Positions 25,972 through 35,200 of a DNA stretch of 64,000 nt are shown here, piece after piece. Numbering within the stretch: the stretch's first letter is position 1; the number at the start of each line of letters is the position of its first letter. The notes beneath the pieces are model-generated. The model did no database searches. It saw nothing but the letters and a program-made list of their open reading frames with translations, and had not been told where the DNA came from. The stretch is from Mariniblastus sp. (GTDB lineage: Bacteria; Planctomycetota; Planctomycetia; Pirellulales; Pirellulaceae). The position numbers and the translations under genes were made by a program. The stretch is from contig JAKVBF010000001.1 in NCBI GenBank assembly GCA_022447555.1, positions 25,560 through 89,559 on the forward strand. The letters run 5' to 3'.

Positions 25972-27735
25972 ATGCGTCGAGGAATTGCAGTATCCCCTGG
26001 CGTTGCTATTGGGACGGCTTATGTCATCCACGAAATATTCGTGAATCCCGATACCAAACGCCTCAAGGATACGGAAATCACAGCCGAATTGGCAAATTAC
26101 GAAACTGCCCGTGACAAGGCGGCCGTCGACCTACGCGCTTTGGAAAGAAAGGTCGACGCTCAAGTAGGCCATGAAGAGGCCTCTATTTTTGCGGTACACC
26201 GGTCGATTCTGAGAGATACAGCCTTCACCAACAAAATCCGCGGCTGGATCGTTGACGATCGCATGACGGCCGCGGCATCCCTCCACCGACTTTTGGGTGA
26301 GTACACGACCCTGTTTTCCAAGACGAACGACGATTATCTAAAAGAACGCCTCAATGACGTTCGTGATGTGGTCATTCGGCTAAGCAGCCACCTCTCAGAC
26401 CAGTTAAATCCAATGCGGGACGAAGAGCTCGATGGCCCAGTGATCGTTGTTACCGATGAGCTACTGCCTAGTCAGGCAGTCGTTCTAGGCGATCTCGACG
26501 TGCGTGGAATTGTGACTCAAGCGGGTAGCGAAACCAGTCATGCCGCCATTATTGCCCGCAGTCGTGGGATTCCTGCTGTCTCTGGATTACGGGGCATCCT
26601 CAAGCGAATCAAAAATGGCGATACGGTCGTGGTGGACGGCCGAGACGGACACGTTGAGGTCAATCCGAACTCTGAATCATTGGCGGCCTTTCGAAAACTT
26701 GAGCGCGAGTTTTTCGATCTTAAGGACCACTTAGCCGAAAACAGGGAACACCCATCCGAAACACTCGACCGCACATCTTTACGACTAGAAGCCAACATTA
26801 ACGGGCTGCCCGATGCAGTCGCATCGTCAGCAATGGGTGCGTCCGGCGTGGGACTGTATCGAACGGAATACCTCTACCTGACCCATCCAGACGTCCCGGA
26901 TGAAGACGAACAGTATCAGGTTTACAAAGAAATTGTTGCTAACAGCCCCAATCACAACGTCACGATTCGCACCCTCGACATCGGTGGTGACAAAACCGTA
27001 GCCTACTTAGGTCATAATCACCAAGAGGCAAATCCGTTCATGGGCTGGCGCAGCATTCGCCTCTCATTTGAACACCCCGAATTTTTTAATACACAAATTC
27101 GTGCGATCGTCCGGGCCGCCAGTGATTTCCCGGAAGGGACGGTTCGGTTGATGTTTCCAATGGTGACAACCGTCGAGGAAATTCGGAAACTTCGGAACAT
27201 GGTGCGGCGAGCCTACAAGACGCTCGCCAGTCAGGGTAGCCCTGCCAAAGAACTCCCTATCGGCATGATGCTGGAAGTTCCCGCGGCCGCGGTATCGATT
27301 GGAAATATGTTGGATTTAGTAGATTTCGTTTCGATCGGATCAAATGACTTAATTCAGTATTTAATGGCAGCCGACCGGGATAACCCCAAGGTCAGCCACC
27401 TTTGCCAGCCCTTGGCTCCTCCGGTCCTGCAAGTCCTCAAGAGCGTGATCACGGCATGTAACGAGGCCAACAAACCTGTAACCGTCTGTGGCGAAATGGC
27501 CGGCAAACCCAAAGCCTTTGTCTTGTTATTGGGGATGGGTTTAAGACGTTTCAGCATGAGCCCCGCTTTCATTCCTTCAATCAAGCAACTGGCGAGTCAA
27601 ATTTCCGTGGCCGAGGCGGAACAGATCGTTGATTCCGTGGTGAAACTAAAAACCATCACTCAAGTCAAGAAATTCATGACTCGCCAAATCGAGCAAATTG
27701 CCCCGAACCTGACGATTCTCGATACGCCTAGCTAA
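25972..27735 (+). CDS. ptsI: Phosphoenolpyruvate-protein phosphotransferase (PTS enzyme I)
   Basis: 587 aa, standard length. The N-terminal swivelling domain carries the phosphorylated His in 'GSETSHAAIIARSRGIPAVSG'. The PEP-binding barrel includes 'ASGVGLYRTEYLYL', 'TLDIGGDK', 'FMGWRSIRLSFEHP' and the C-terminal 'VTVCGEMAG' with the catalytic Cys. It transfers phosphate from PEP to HPr. No HPr or EII gene is adjacent in this window; planctomycetes often keep PTS parts for regulation rather than sugar uptake, so a regulatory role is possible. It is preceded by the orphan hairpin at 25797. Confidence 0.96.
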   Translation: MRRGIAVSPGVAIGTAYVIHEIFVNPDTKRLKDTEITAELANYETARDKAAVDLRALERKVDAQVGHEEASIFAVHRSILRDTAFTNKIRGWIVDDRMTAAASLHRLLGEYTTLFSKTNDDYLKERLNDVRDVVIRLSSHLSDQLNPMRDEELDGPVIVVTDELLPSQAVVLGDLDVRGIVTQAGSETSHAAIIARSRGIPAVSGLRGILKRIKNGDTVVVDGRDGHVEVNPNSESLAAFRKLEREFFDLKDHLAENREHPSETLDRTSLRLEANINGLPDAVASSAMGASGVGLYRTEYLYLTHPDVPDEDEQYQVYKEIVANSPNHNVTIRTLDIGGDKTVAYLGHNHQEANPFMGWRSIRLSFEHPEFFNTQIRAIVRAASDFPEGTVRLMFPMVTTVEEIRKLRNMVRRAYKTLASQGSPAKELPIGMMLEVPAAAVSIGNMLDLVDFVSIGSNDLIQYLMAADRDNPKVSHLCQPLAPPVLQVLKSVITACNEANKPVTVCGEMAGKPKAFVLLLGMGLRRFSMSPAFIPSIKQLASQISVAEAEQIVDSVVKLKTITQVKKFMTRQIEQIAPNLTILDTPS

Positions 27736-27800
27736 GTTCTCAGTTGTTAAACCTTCGGTAACCCGCACCTTTCCCAAAATCACCGTTTGATAGAACCGGC

Positions 27801-28385
27801 ATGAACAACGTCGCAGGCTACATTTTTGATTGTGATGGAACGCTTACTGACTCGATGCCACAACATTTCATCGCGTGGCGAACAGTGATGGAAAATCACG
27901 GCATTGAATTTTCAGAAGATCGATTTTACGAGTTGGCCGGCATGCCGACCGAAAAAATAATCAAAATACTTTCAATGGAACAAAATGTTGTCATTGATCC
28001 CGAATTGGCCAGCCAAGAAAAAGAGCTCGCGTTTTTTAAACAAATTGATCAACTCCGCTCGATTGAGCCGGTCGTCAGCAAAGCCCAATCTCTATTCGGC
28101 CATTACCCCATCTCCGTGGCAAGTGGTGGAACCCGTGATTCGGTCCTCGCTCAGCTAAAACAAATTGGAATTCACGAACTTTTCCCAGTCATTGTCACTG
28201 CCGAAGATACGCAACGTCACAAACCGGAACCCGATGTCTTTTTAAAGGCTGCTCAGCTGATGAATGTTGAGCCACACCTGTGTTGCGTCTATGAAGATTC
28301 AGACTTGGGGATCCAAGCCGCCAAAACAGCCGGAATGCAATGGTTCGACATCCGCACAATTCACACACCGCGACGTGTTACCTGA
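27801..28385 (+). CDS. HAD-superfamily phosphatase/phosphoglucomutase-like hydrolase
   Basis: 194 aa. HAD motif I 'FDCDGTLTDSMP' gives the nucleophile and acid/base Asp pair. Motif II is 'SVASGGTRDS', motif III Lys is in 'QRHKPEPDVFL', and motif IV is 'CCVYEDSDLGIQAA'. The cap is the small helical type ('WRTVMENHGIEFSEDRFYELAG') of beta-phosphoglucomutase and related sugar-phosphate phosphatases. It is a cytosolic enzyme; the substrate is not predictable. It follows ptsI by 65 nt on the same strand and may be co-transcribed. Convergent with trxA. Confidence 0.88.
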   Translation: MNNVAGYIFDCDGTLTDSMPQHFIAWRTVMENHGIEFSEDRFYELAGMPTEKIIKILSMEQNVVIDPELASQEKELAFFKQIDQLRSIEPVVSKAQSLFGHYPISVASGGTRDSVLAQLKQIGIHELFPVIVTAEDTQRHKPEPDVFLKAAQLMNVEPHLCCVYEDSDLGIQAAKTAGMQWFDIRTIHTPRRVT

Positions 28386-28400
28386 GAGTAGCAGACACAT

Positions 28401-28423
28401 AAAAAAGCCGTCTTACGACGGCT
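28401..28423 (-). terminator. Rho-independent terminator of trxA
   Basis: Arms 'agccgtc' (28406-28412) and 'gacggct' (28417-28423) with a 4-nt loop. On the minus strand the stem is followed by a run of six T (the A-run at 28401-28406). It lies 35 nt past the trxA stop. Confidence 0.85.
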
Positions 28424-28457
28424 CCCAGAGGTTAGCAAACTGCTTCCGCTCAGGCTA

Positions 28458-28775
28458 TCAAACTTTATGAGCGTTGATCAGTTCCTGTAATTTGCTCTTA
28501 GGGACAATCCCTTGAACACGTTCAACTTCTTCGCCACCTTTGAACACCAAGATTGTTGGAATGTTGGCAATACCGTATTTCATGGCAATGCTCTGACCAT
28601 CGTCGACATTCAGTTTACCAACTTTCACATCTGAATTTTCAGAAGCCAACTCGTCGATAATAGGTGCAATCTGACGACAAGGGCCGCACCATGGCGCCCA
28701 AAAATCGACCACGACAGGATTGTCGGATTGCAGCACTTCAGTTTCAAAATTATCAGCAGTAAATTCAGTTGCCAT
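28458..28775 (-). CDS. trxA: Thioredoxin
   Basis: 105 aa from ATG 28775 ('MATEFTADNFETEV'); the track start adds seven residues. The redox centre is the canonical 'WAPWCGPC', with the buried Asp in 'VVDFWAPW' and the cis-Pro in 'IANIPTI'. The length is normal for a bacterial thioredoxin with no signal peptide, so it is cytosolic. It reduces disulfides in ribonucleotide reductase and other proteins. It has its own terminator at 28401-28423. Confidence 0.96.
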   Translation of the reverse strand: MATEFTADNFETEVLQSDNPVVVDFWAPWCGPCRQIAPIIDELASENSDVKVGKLNVDDGQSIAMKYGIANIPTILVFKGGEEVERVQGIVPKSKLQELINAHKV

Positions 28776-28942
28776 ACGGCCCTCCGTTAGGTGCAAAGTC
28801 GTATTGCGCGATTGGTCCGCGCCGTCCCAAGAAATTTTAGCCCGTTTGGACTAACCGTCAATGAATCTTAAAAACTCGCCAAAAACATCGGACTTTGGCT
28901 CAGAGACACTCAGCCCGACCAAATTTCCCTGATCCCCGCAAG

Positions 28943-31018
28943 TTACATCGCAAACGCCGCAGCCACTTCAGCCGGGGCGGGTTCGTACTCGAGCGGCTCC
29001 ATCGAGCTACCCGCTCTTCCTTGGCTGAGACTGCGCATCGCATTTGAATAGCCAAACAGCTCGCCCAACGGTGCGTGAGCCTCTATAAATGTCATTCCAT
29101 TACGGTTGTCGGTGTTCACGATCCTCGCTCGCCGCTGCATCAAATCGCTGACAAATTCACCGTGATAATCGTCTGGCGTGGTGATGTTCAATTTCATAAT
29201 CGGCTCTAACAGAACAGGGCCTGCTTGCTGAAGTGCCGCCTCGAATGCCTCTCCGGCAGCAATGCTGAACGCCATCTCGGAAGATTCTTCGGTTAGTTCG
29301 GCATCTAACAGGCTGACCCGAATCTTGGACAAGGGGAAGCTACCGATAATGCCTCCACCTTCGCCGCGCGCGATCAGCTCTTCTTTTACCGCTTCGAGGA
29401 TCGCTCCGGGTAATTTTCCGGCCACGCCAGCAGTGCGGACACTCACGCCCGACTCGACATTTTCATCTGGCTCCATCCGAATCTTCAGCTTAGCAAACAA
29501 CTGCTGGCCATTGACTAAACGATGGCATTCACCTGTTACCTCAACTGCCGCGCTAATGGTTTCGCGATAAGAAACACGAGGCTTGTGGACTTTGACGTCC
29601 AAGTTGAAATCTCGCAACAGACGATTCTTGATCACTTCCAAGTGCAACTCCCCCATTCCGGCAATCAGCGTTTGGCCCGTGTCCTCGTTTTCAACCGCCT
29701 TGAACGTTGGGTCCTGACGACGCAGTAAAACCAAGATATCCGCCAACTTGGTTCGCTCACCAGTACTCTCAGGCTCGATAGCCATCTCGATCACCGTCTC
29801 AGGAAACTCAATGGACTCCAGCTGTATCAAACCTTTTTGCTCACACAAGGTGTCACCCGTCACGGCATATCGGGGACCAATCACGCCAACAATGTCGCCC
29901 GCGGTTACGGAGTCCACTTGGGTTTCTTTTTTGGTCGCGTGAATCTGCCACAACTGGGCAACGTTCTCTTTTTTATCTTGTCCAGGACACACGACTCGCG
30001 TATTTGATTTGAGTTGACCTGAGTATACTCGCACCCAATAAAAGTCACCGGTCTTGGCTGGCAATATCTTGAATACCAAACCACAAAACGGCTCTGAAAC
30101 ATCCGGCTTTCGTGTTTCTCCTTTTTCAGGATTCTTGGGATCCACCCCTTCAACCGGGGGCCGATCGAGCGGACTGGGCAAATAAAGTTTGACGCAGTCC
30201 AATACTCCTTGTACCCCCATGCCGTGCAGTGCGCTACCGCAAACTACCGGCTGGATCATCCTCTGTAACGTCGCCTGCCGAATTACTTGATGAATTAATT
30301 TTGGAGGAATGGGCTCATCCGCAAATGCTTTTTCCATCATCTCATCGCTGAACTCATAAAGAACTTCCAGCAAATCGGTATGCGCCAACTCCGCTTCATC
30401 CTGTAATTCTTCGGGGATCTCTTGGGTCTTCATCGTCTTGCCTTCATCGGCAAAGGTGATCAGCTTCATCTCGATCAGGTCGATGATTCCGCGAAAACAA
30501 TCGTCAATGTGGGATGGCCCCTGACCTACGGGAAGTTGGATCGGCACCGGATTACCATTGAGTCGTGACCGGATATCGCTAACAACTCGTGTAAAATCGG
30601 CACCCTCTCGATCAAGTTTGTTGATAAACGCGATGCGGGGCACCTTGTATCGATCCGCCTGCCTCCAAACCGTCTCGCTTTGCGCCTCAACTCCTTCTCG
30701 TGCGCTAAATACGACAACCGCCCCGTCAAGAACGCGAAGACTACGCTCCACTTCTGCCGTAAAATCCACATGCCCAGGTGTGTCAATCAAGTTGACGTTG
30801 ACATCATCCCAATCAAAGGTCGCACATGCTGAGTAGATAGTGATGCCACGGTTTTGTTCCTCTGCATCACTGTCCGTAGTCGTCGTCCCGCTATCGACTT
30901 TCCCGACGCGATGTTTGGCTCCACTTAGGTAAAGCATCCGCTCGGTGACGGTTGTTTTGCCGGCATCAATATGGGCAATGATCCCTATATTCCGAAGCTT
31001 ATCAAGTTTACGTGACAT
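28943..31018 (-). CDS. fusA: Elongation factor G, divergent (spdEFG/mitochondrial EF-G2-like)
   Basis: 691 aa from ATG 31018 ('MSRKLDKLRNIGIIAHIDAG'); the track start adds 21 residues. The GTPase motifs are P-loop 'AHIDAGKTT', 'DTPGHVDF' and 'NKLD'. Domains II to V follow in order ('HAPLGELFGYSNAMRSLSQG' is domain V). Switch I ('DSDAEEQNRGITIYSACATF') differs from the usual 'MDWMEQEQERGITI'. 'GVEAQSETVWRQADRYKVPR' closely resembles the mitochondrial EF-G2 form. Planctomycetes are known to carry spd-type EF-G paralogues; whether this copy acts in translocation or ribosome recycling cannot be read here. A terminator separates it from rpsG. Confidence 0.92.
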   Translation of the reverse strand: MSRKLDKLRNIGIIAHIDAGKTTVTERMLYLSGAKHRVGKVDSGTTTTDSDAEEQNRGITIYSACATFDWDDVNVNLIDTPGHVDFTAEVERSLRVLDGAVVVFSAREGVEAQSETVWRQADRYKVPRIAFINKLDREGADFTRVVSDIRSRLNGNPVPIQLPVGQGPSHIDDCFRGIIDLIEMKLITFADEGKTMKTQEIPEELQDEAELAHTDLLEVLYEFSDEMMEKAFADEPIPPKLIHQVIRQATLQRMIQPVVCGSALHGMGVQGVLDCVKLYLPSPLDRPPVEGVDPKNPEKGETRKPDVSEPFCGLVFKILPAKTGDFYWVRVYSGQLKSNTRVVCPGQDKKENVAQLWQIHATKKETQVDSVTAGDIVGVIGPRYAVTGDTLCEQKGLIQLESIEFPETVIEMAIEPESTGERTKLADILVLLRRQDPTFKAVENEDTGQTLIAGMGELHLEVIKNRLLRDFNLDVKVHKPRVSYRETISAAVEVTGECHRLVNGQQLFAKLKIRMEPDENVESGVSVRTAGVAGKLPGAILEAVKEELIARGEGGGIIGSFPLSKIRVSLLDAELTEESSEMAFSIAAGEAFEAALQQAGPVLLEPIMKLNITTPDDYHGEFVSDLMQRRARIVNTDNRNGMTFIEAHAPLGELFGYSNAMRSLSQGRAGSSMEPLEYEPAPAEVAAAFAM

Positions 31019-31136
31019 GAGAGATTCGCCTTCAGCGGCAGATTTCAATGACCAACACTGGCGGCGCCAACCGGCGCACAACCACCAAGTGTCTCCGTTT
31101 CAGTATCTCTTGGGCACACCGAACAACCCGGCGCGT

Positions 31137-31164
31137 AAAAAAACCGCTCGGTGAAAGAGCGGTT
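31137..31164 (-). terminator. Rho-independent terminator after rpsG
   Basis: 8-bp arms 'aaccgctc' (31142-31149) and 'gagcggtt' (31157-31164) with a 7-nt loop. On the minus strand they are followed by seven T (A-run 31137-31143). It lies 23 nt past the rpsG stop and 118 nt before the fusA start, so fusA needs its own promoter or read-through. Confidence 0.82.
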
Positions 31165-31186
31165 GTTATTTTGGTCAGCGATAAAA

Positions 31187-31657
31187 CTACCAAGCAAAAT
31201 GAGCAAACGCTTTGTTTGCATCTGCCATACGGTGGGTATTTTCTCGCTTCGTCATGGCAGCGCCTTCACGGTTGTATGCCGCACATAGCTCATCTGCCAG
31301 TTTCAAATGTGTCGGACGGCCTTTTTTGTCCCTAATCGCAATGAGCAACCATCGAATTGCAAGTGATTGCTGTCGCGCCCGATTGACTTGCATCGGGACT
31401 TGGTAGGAAGCACCACCCACCCGCTTTGAACGCACTTCAATCTGGGGCTTAACATTCTCAACGGCTTGGGTAAATACCGCAATCGATTCCTGATCTGGCA
31501 TTCGACGCTTAATTTCATCCAATGCATCATAAAAGACACCCTGAGCGATGGTCTTTTTACCATCCCACATCAGGCAATTGATAAACTTAGACGCCAACTC
31601 GGAATCGAATTTCGGATCCGGCCGGAGTTGTGTTCTACTAGAGGTTATACGACCCAT
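31187..31657 (-). CDS. rpsG: 30S ribosomal protein S7
   Basis: 156 aa, normal length. The sequence contains the conserved '[22 protein letters not shown]' and '[17 protein letters not shown]', and ends '[15 protein letters not shown]'. S7 nucleates assembly of the 30S head and binds the 3' domain of 16S rRNA near the exit site. It lies 31 nt behind rpsL and is followed by a terminator. In many bacteria S7 represses the str operon by binding its own mRNA; no such site was identified here. Confidence 0.97.
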   Translation of the reverse strand: MGRITSSRTQLRPDPKFDSELASKFINCLMWDGKKTIAQGVFYDALDEIKRRMPDQESIAVFTQAVENVKPQIEVRSKRVGGASYQVPMQVNRARQQSLAIRWLLIAIRDKKGRPTHLKLADELCAAYNREGAAMTKRENTHRMADANKAFAHFAW

Positions 31658-31688
31658 GATTTATATCTGATCTTTTCCTGGCAATGAA

Positions 31689-32054
31689 TTACTTTTTGGC
31701 GCCGTAGCGACTTCGCGACTGCTTACGATTCTCAACACCCAGCGTGTCTTGAGCACCTCGGACCACTTGATACCGAACACCGGGCAAGTCACGTACACGG
31801 CCACCTCGAACGAGCACAATCGAGTGTTCTTGGAGGTTGTGCCCCTCACCTGGAATGTAAACCGTTACCTCTTTGCCATTGGACAATCGGACACGGGTGA
31901 TTTTCCGAAGTGCGGAGTTAGGCTTCTTCGGAGTCATCGTCCGAACTTGCAAACAAACGCCCTGTTTTTGCGGACAGCGATCCAAGACCGGAGCCTTGGT
32001 GAACTTCCGCTTTTGTTTACGGCGTTTTCGTACTAACTGATTGATGGTTGGCAT
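31689..32054 (-). CDS. rpsL: 30S ribosomal protein S12
   Basis: 121 aa, a few residues shorter than the usual 123-124. The N-terminus '[14 protein letters not shown]' and the decoding-centre loop '[20 protein letters not shown]' are conserved, as is '[14 protein letters not shown]'. The lysine of the KPNS loop is present, so the sequence does not show a streptomycin-resistance substitution there. S12 lies at the decoding site and controls accuracy. It starts 147 nt downstream of the rpoC stop. Confidence 0.97.
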   Translation of the reverse strand: MPTINQLVRKRRKQKRKFTKAPVLDRCPQKQGVCLQVRTMTPKKPNSALRKITRVRLSNGKEVTVYIPGEGHNLQEHSIVLVRGGRVRDLPGVRYQVVRGAQDTLGVENRKQSRSRYGAKK

Positions 32055-32201
32055 CTATGGTTTGCCCTGCAAAAGCCTAAAATTTACCTGTTCGGGAATC
32101 CGTAAGGCTACCCGTTTTAACTAACGCGTCAAGCTCTAATTGCAATTTTGAATGGACTCAGCAAAGCAATTCAAGCCTGTTTTCCATGTCTGGGGCGACA
32201 A

Positions 32202-35200
32202 TTACTGACCCCCGTTCAACTCATCTTGCCAAGCCCGCAGCTCTTCCCAACGCCCTTCGGCCGCCATTTGAGCCTGATTCGGCCAAGTCGTCGGGTCGTG
32301 AGCTGAGTATTGATTCCCGGCGGCCGTCAACAAGTCGGCTACCTGCTGGGAAGTGAAACCGGCCAATTGAACGTAACTCGTTACACCTGAGGCATTTAAG
32401 ATCTCCTCTATTTTCGGGCCGATTCCTTCAATCAATTTCAGGTCGTCGACCGGTAACTGCTGTACTGGCCGCCCGCCATCGAGTTGATCCTGCCAAGACT
32501 GCAAATCATCCCACTGACCTGCAGCCGCCATTTGTGATTGGCCAGGCCAGGTAGATGGATCGTGAGCTGCATATTCGCTTCCCAAAATCATGCCGAGCTG
32601 TTCCGGCGTCACCGAAGCGAGATCAGCAAAGGTTCGAACACCACTCGAAACAAGAATCTCCGCGATTTTTGGCCCAATCCCTTCGATCCGGGTAAGGTCA
32701 TCCGCGGGTGGTAATTCCGCTGGAGCTGGGGTCGCAGGGGCCGCTTCGACACCACCATGCAATTGCGATTGCCAAGCCCTTAGACCTTCCCAGTCTCCAG
32801 ACGCAGCCAACTGAGCTTGGTCAGACCAAGTCGTCGGATCGTGCATCGCAAACTGAGCTCCCAACATCTCTCGGAGTTGGTCCGGAGTTCGGCTTGCCAA
32901 ATCGGGATAGGTCGTCACACCAAATGCATTCAGCATTTCTGCGATTTCCGGACCGATCCCCTCGATTTGCGTCAGGTCATTCGGTCCCGTTTCAACCACC
33001 ATGTCCGTTGTCGGCATCCCTAGCATCGCGGCGCCATCGCCACCAGGCATCCCTGCATCCTCAAAACCTCCCGTCAGTATGTCGACACCCATCGTCGGTG
33101 CTTCAGAAGACGGAGTCGGTGCAGCCGCACCAGGCTCAAGCAGAGGAAAGCTCTGCTCTAATGATTGAATCGGAGCCGCCGCCATCGAACGCAACGCTTC
33201 CAAGTTGTACTGGACGTCCGACTCTTGGAAGGTTCGGAACCCGGTACCCGCAGGAATGAGATGGCCGAGAATAACGTTTTCTTTCAGACCCACCAAATTG
33301 TCGATCTTGCCCGCCAACGCTGCCTCGGTCAGTACCTTTGTGGTTTCCTGGAAACTGGCCGCCGAGATAAAACTGGAGCTTTGCACCGAAGCTTTGGTAA
33401 TGCCCAAAAGTTGTGTGCTGGCCGTCGCCGCGCTAGGCTTTTTACCTTTGGCGGGCTTGCCACCCAATGCTTCGATTTTCGAGTTGGTGTCTTCAACGAT
33501 TACCTTCTTGACGACTTGCCCTTTAGCGAAGTCACTGTCACCAGGATCGGAGATTTTCAGCGATTGAGCAAGTTCTTCGTTGACCACATTGAATTCGAAA
33601 CGGTCACAAACCAGTCCTGGCAAAAGATTGGTATCGCCAGTCGTTTCAATTTTCACCTTTCGCAGCATCCGAGCCACAATGATTTCAATGTGCTTGTCAT
33701 TAATCTCAACCCGCTGGCTTCGATAAACGCTTTGAATCTCGTGTGTCAGATACTGCTGAACAGCCTCTTCGCCTGAAACATGCAGGATGTCGTGAGGAAC
33801 CAACGGCCCATCAATTAACTGCTGACCCGCTTTCACATGGTCACCGGTATGAACGCGGAATCGCTTTCCAGGCGGCACCAAATGCTCAATTTCGATGCCC
33901 GCCTCATTGCGAACAATGATCATCCGTTTTCCGCGTTTCTTCTCCGCCAGAATCTCAACCACGCCATCAATCTCTGAGAGAACGGCAGGGTCTTTGGGTT
34001 TACGAGCCTCAAAGATTTCGGTTACCCGCGGGAGACCGCCAGTGATATCGGAAACACCTGACGACTCTCGGGGAGTTTCAGCAACCGCCGAACCAGCCGA
34101 AATTTCCTGACCCTCATCCACCATCACGTTGGCACGCTCGGGTAGGTAGTAAACATCCAGCGGCTTACCATCCGCATCTTCGATCACAATCTGGGGATGC
34201 ATGTCGCCTTTGAAATCGATGATGGTGCGACGAATGGTTCCGCTGCTATCTTTTTCAGACTGAACCGTTTCACCCTCGACGATATCCTCAAATCGAATCC
34301 GTCCACCAACTTCCGCCAAGACCGGAACCGCATGAGGATTCCATTGGCAAAGCACTTGACCAGCCTTCACAACCGTATCGTCATGAACCTTCAATACGGC
34401 ACCCGTTGGAACCGCATGATTTTCCAACTCGCGGCCCCGAGGATCGAGAATGGCAATTTCACCGTTTCGGTTGAGTACCACAGTGTCACCACTGGAATTG
34501 GTTACGTAACGCATCCGCGTCAGCTTGACCGTACCTGCTTTTTTACACTTACGTTCGTTCTCTTCAGTTTGCGTGTTGGCAACACCACCAATATGGAACG
34601 TCCGCATGGTCAACTGGGTTCCAGGCTCGCCAATACTCTGGGCTGCGATGATCCCGACCGCCATGCCCTCTTCAACCTCGGCACCCGTCGACATATCCAT
34701 GCCGTAGCACTTACGACAGACCCCCAGTGCGGCTTCACAGGTCATCGGGCTGCGAACTTGAATCTTCTCCAGACCCAACTGCTCGATCTTCCTGGCAATT
34801 TCCGGAGTGATCATCTGGTTTTCGCGAACGATCACTTCGTCAGTCACTGGATTCACAATGTTCTGTCGTGAGACACGCCCATTGATCGCAGTCGCCAGAC
34901 GGACTTCGACTTGCTCGCCACGATAAATCACACCCTTGGTGATCCCTTGCGTCGTTCCACAATCATCCATTGTGATGACAACATTTTGAGCAACGTCGGC
35001 AAGCTTTCGTGTTAAGTACCCCGAGTCGGCTGTCTTCAAGGCCGTGTCGGCCAATCCTTTCCGAGCACCGTGAGTCGAACTGAAATACTCCAGTACTGAC
35101 AGACCTTCTCGGAAATTCGCCTTAATCGGCGTTTCGATAATCTCTCCGGTTGGCTTGGCCATTAAGCCACGCATTCCAGCCAACTGCCGAATCTGCTCGA

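Noticed and set aside
33165-33776. 203-aa and nearby 183-224-aa plus-strand ORFs opposite rpoC
   Set aside because: rpoC is unambiguous on the other strand; the antisense ORFs show shadow composition only.
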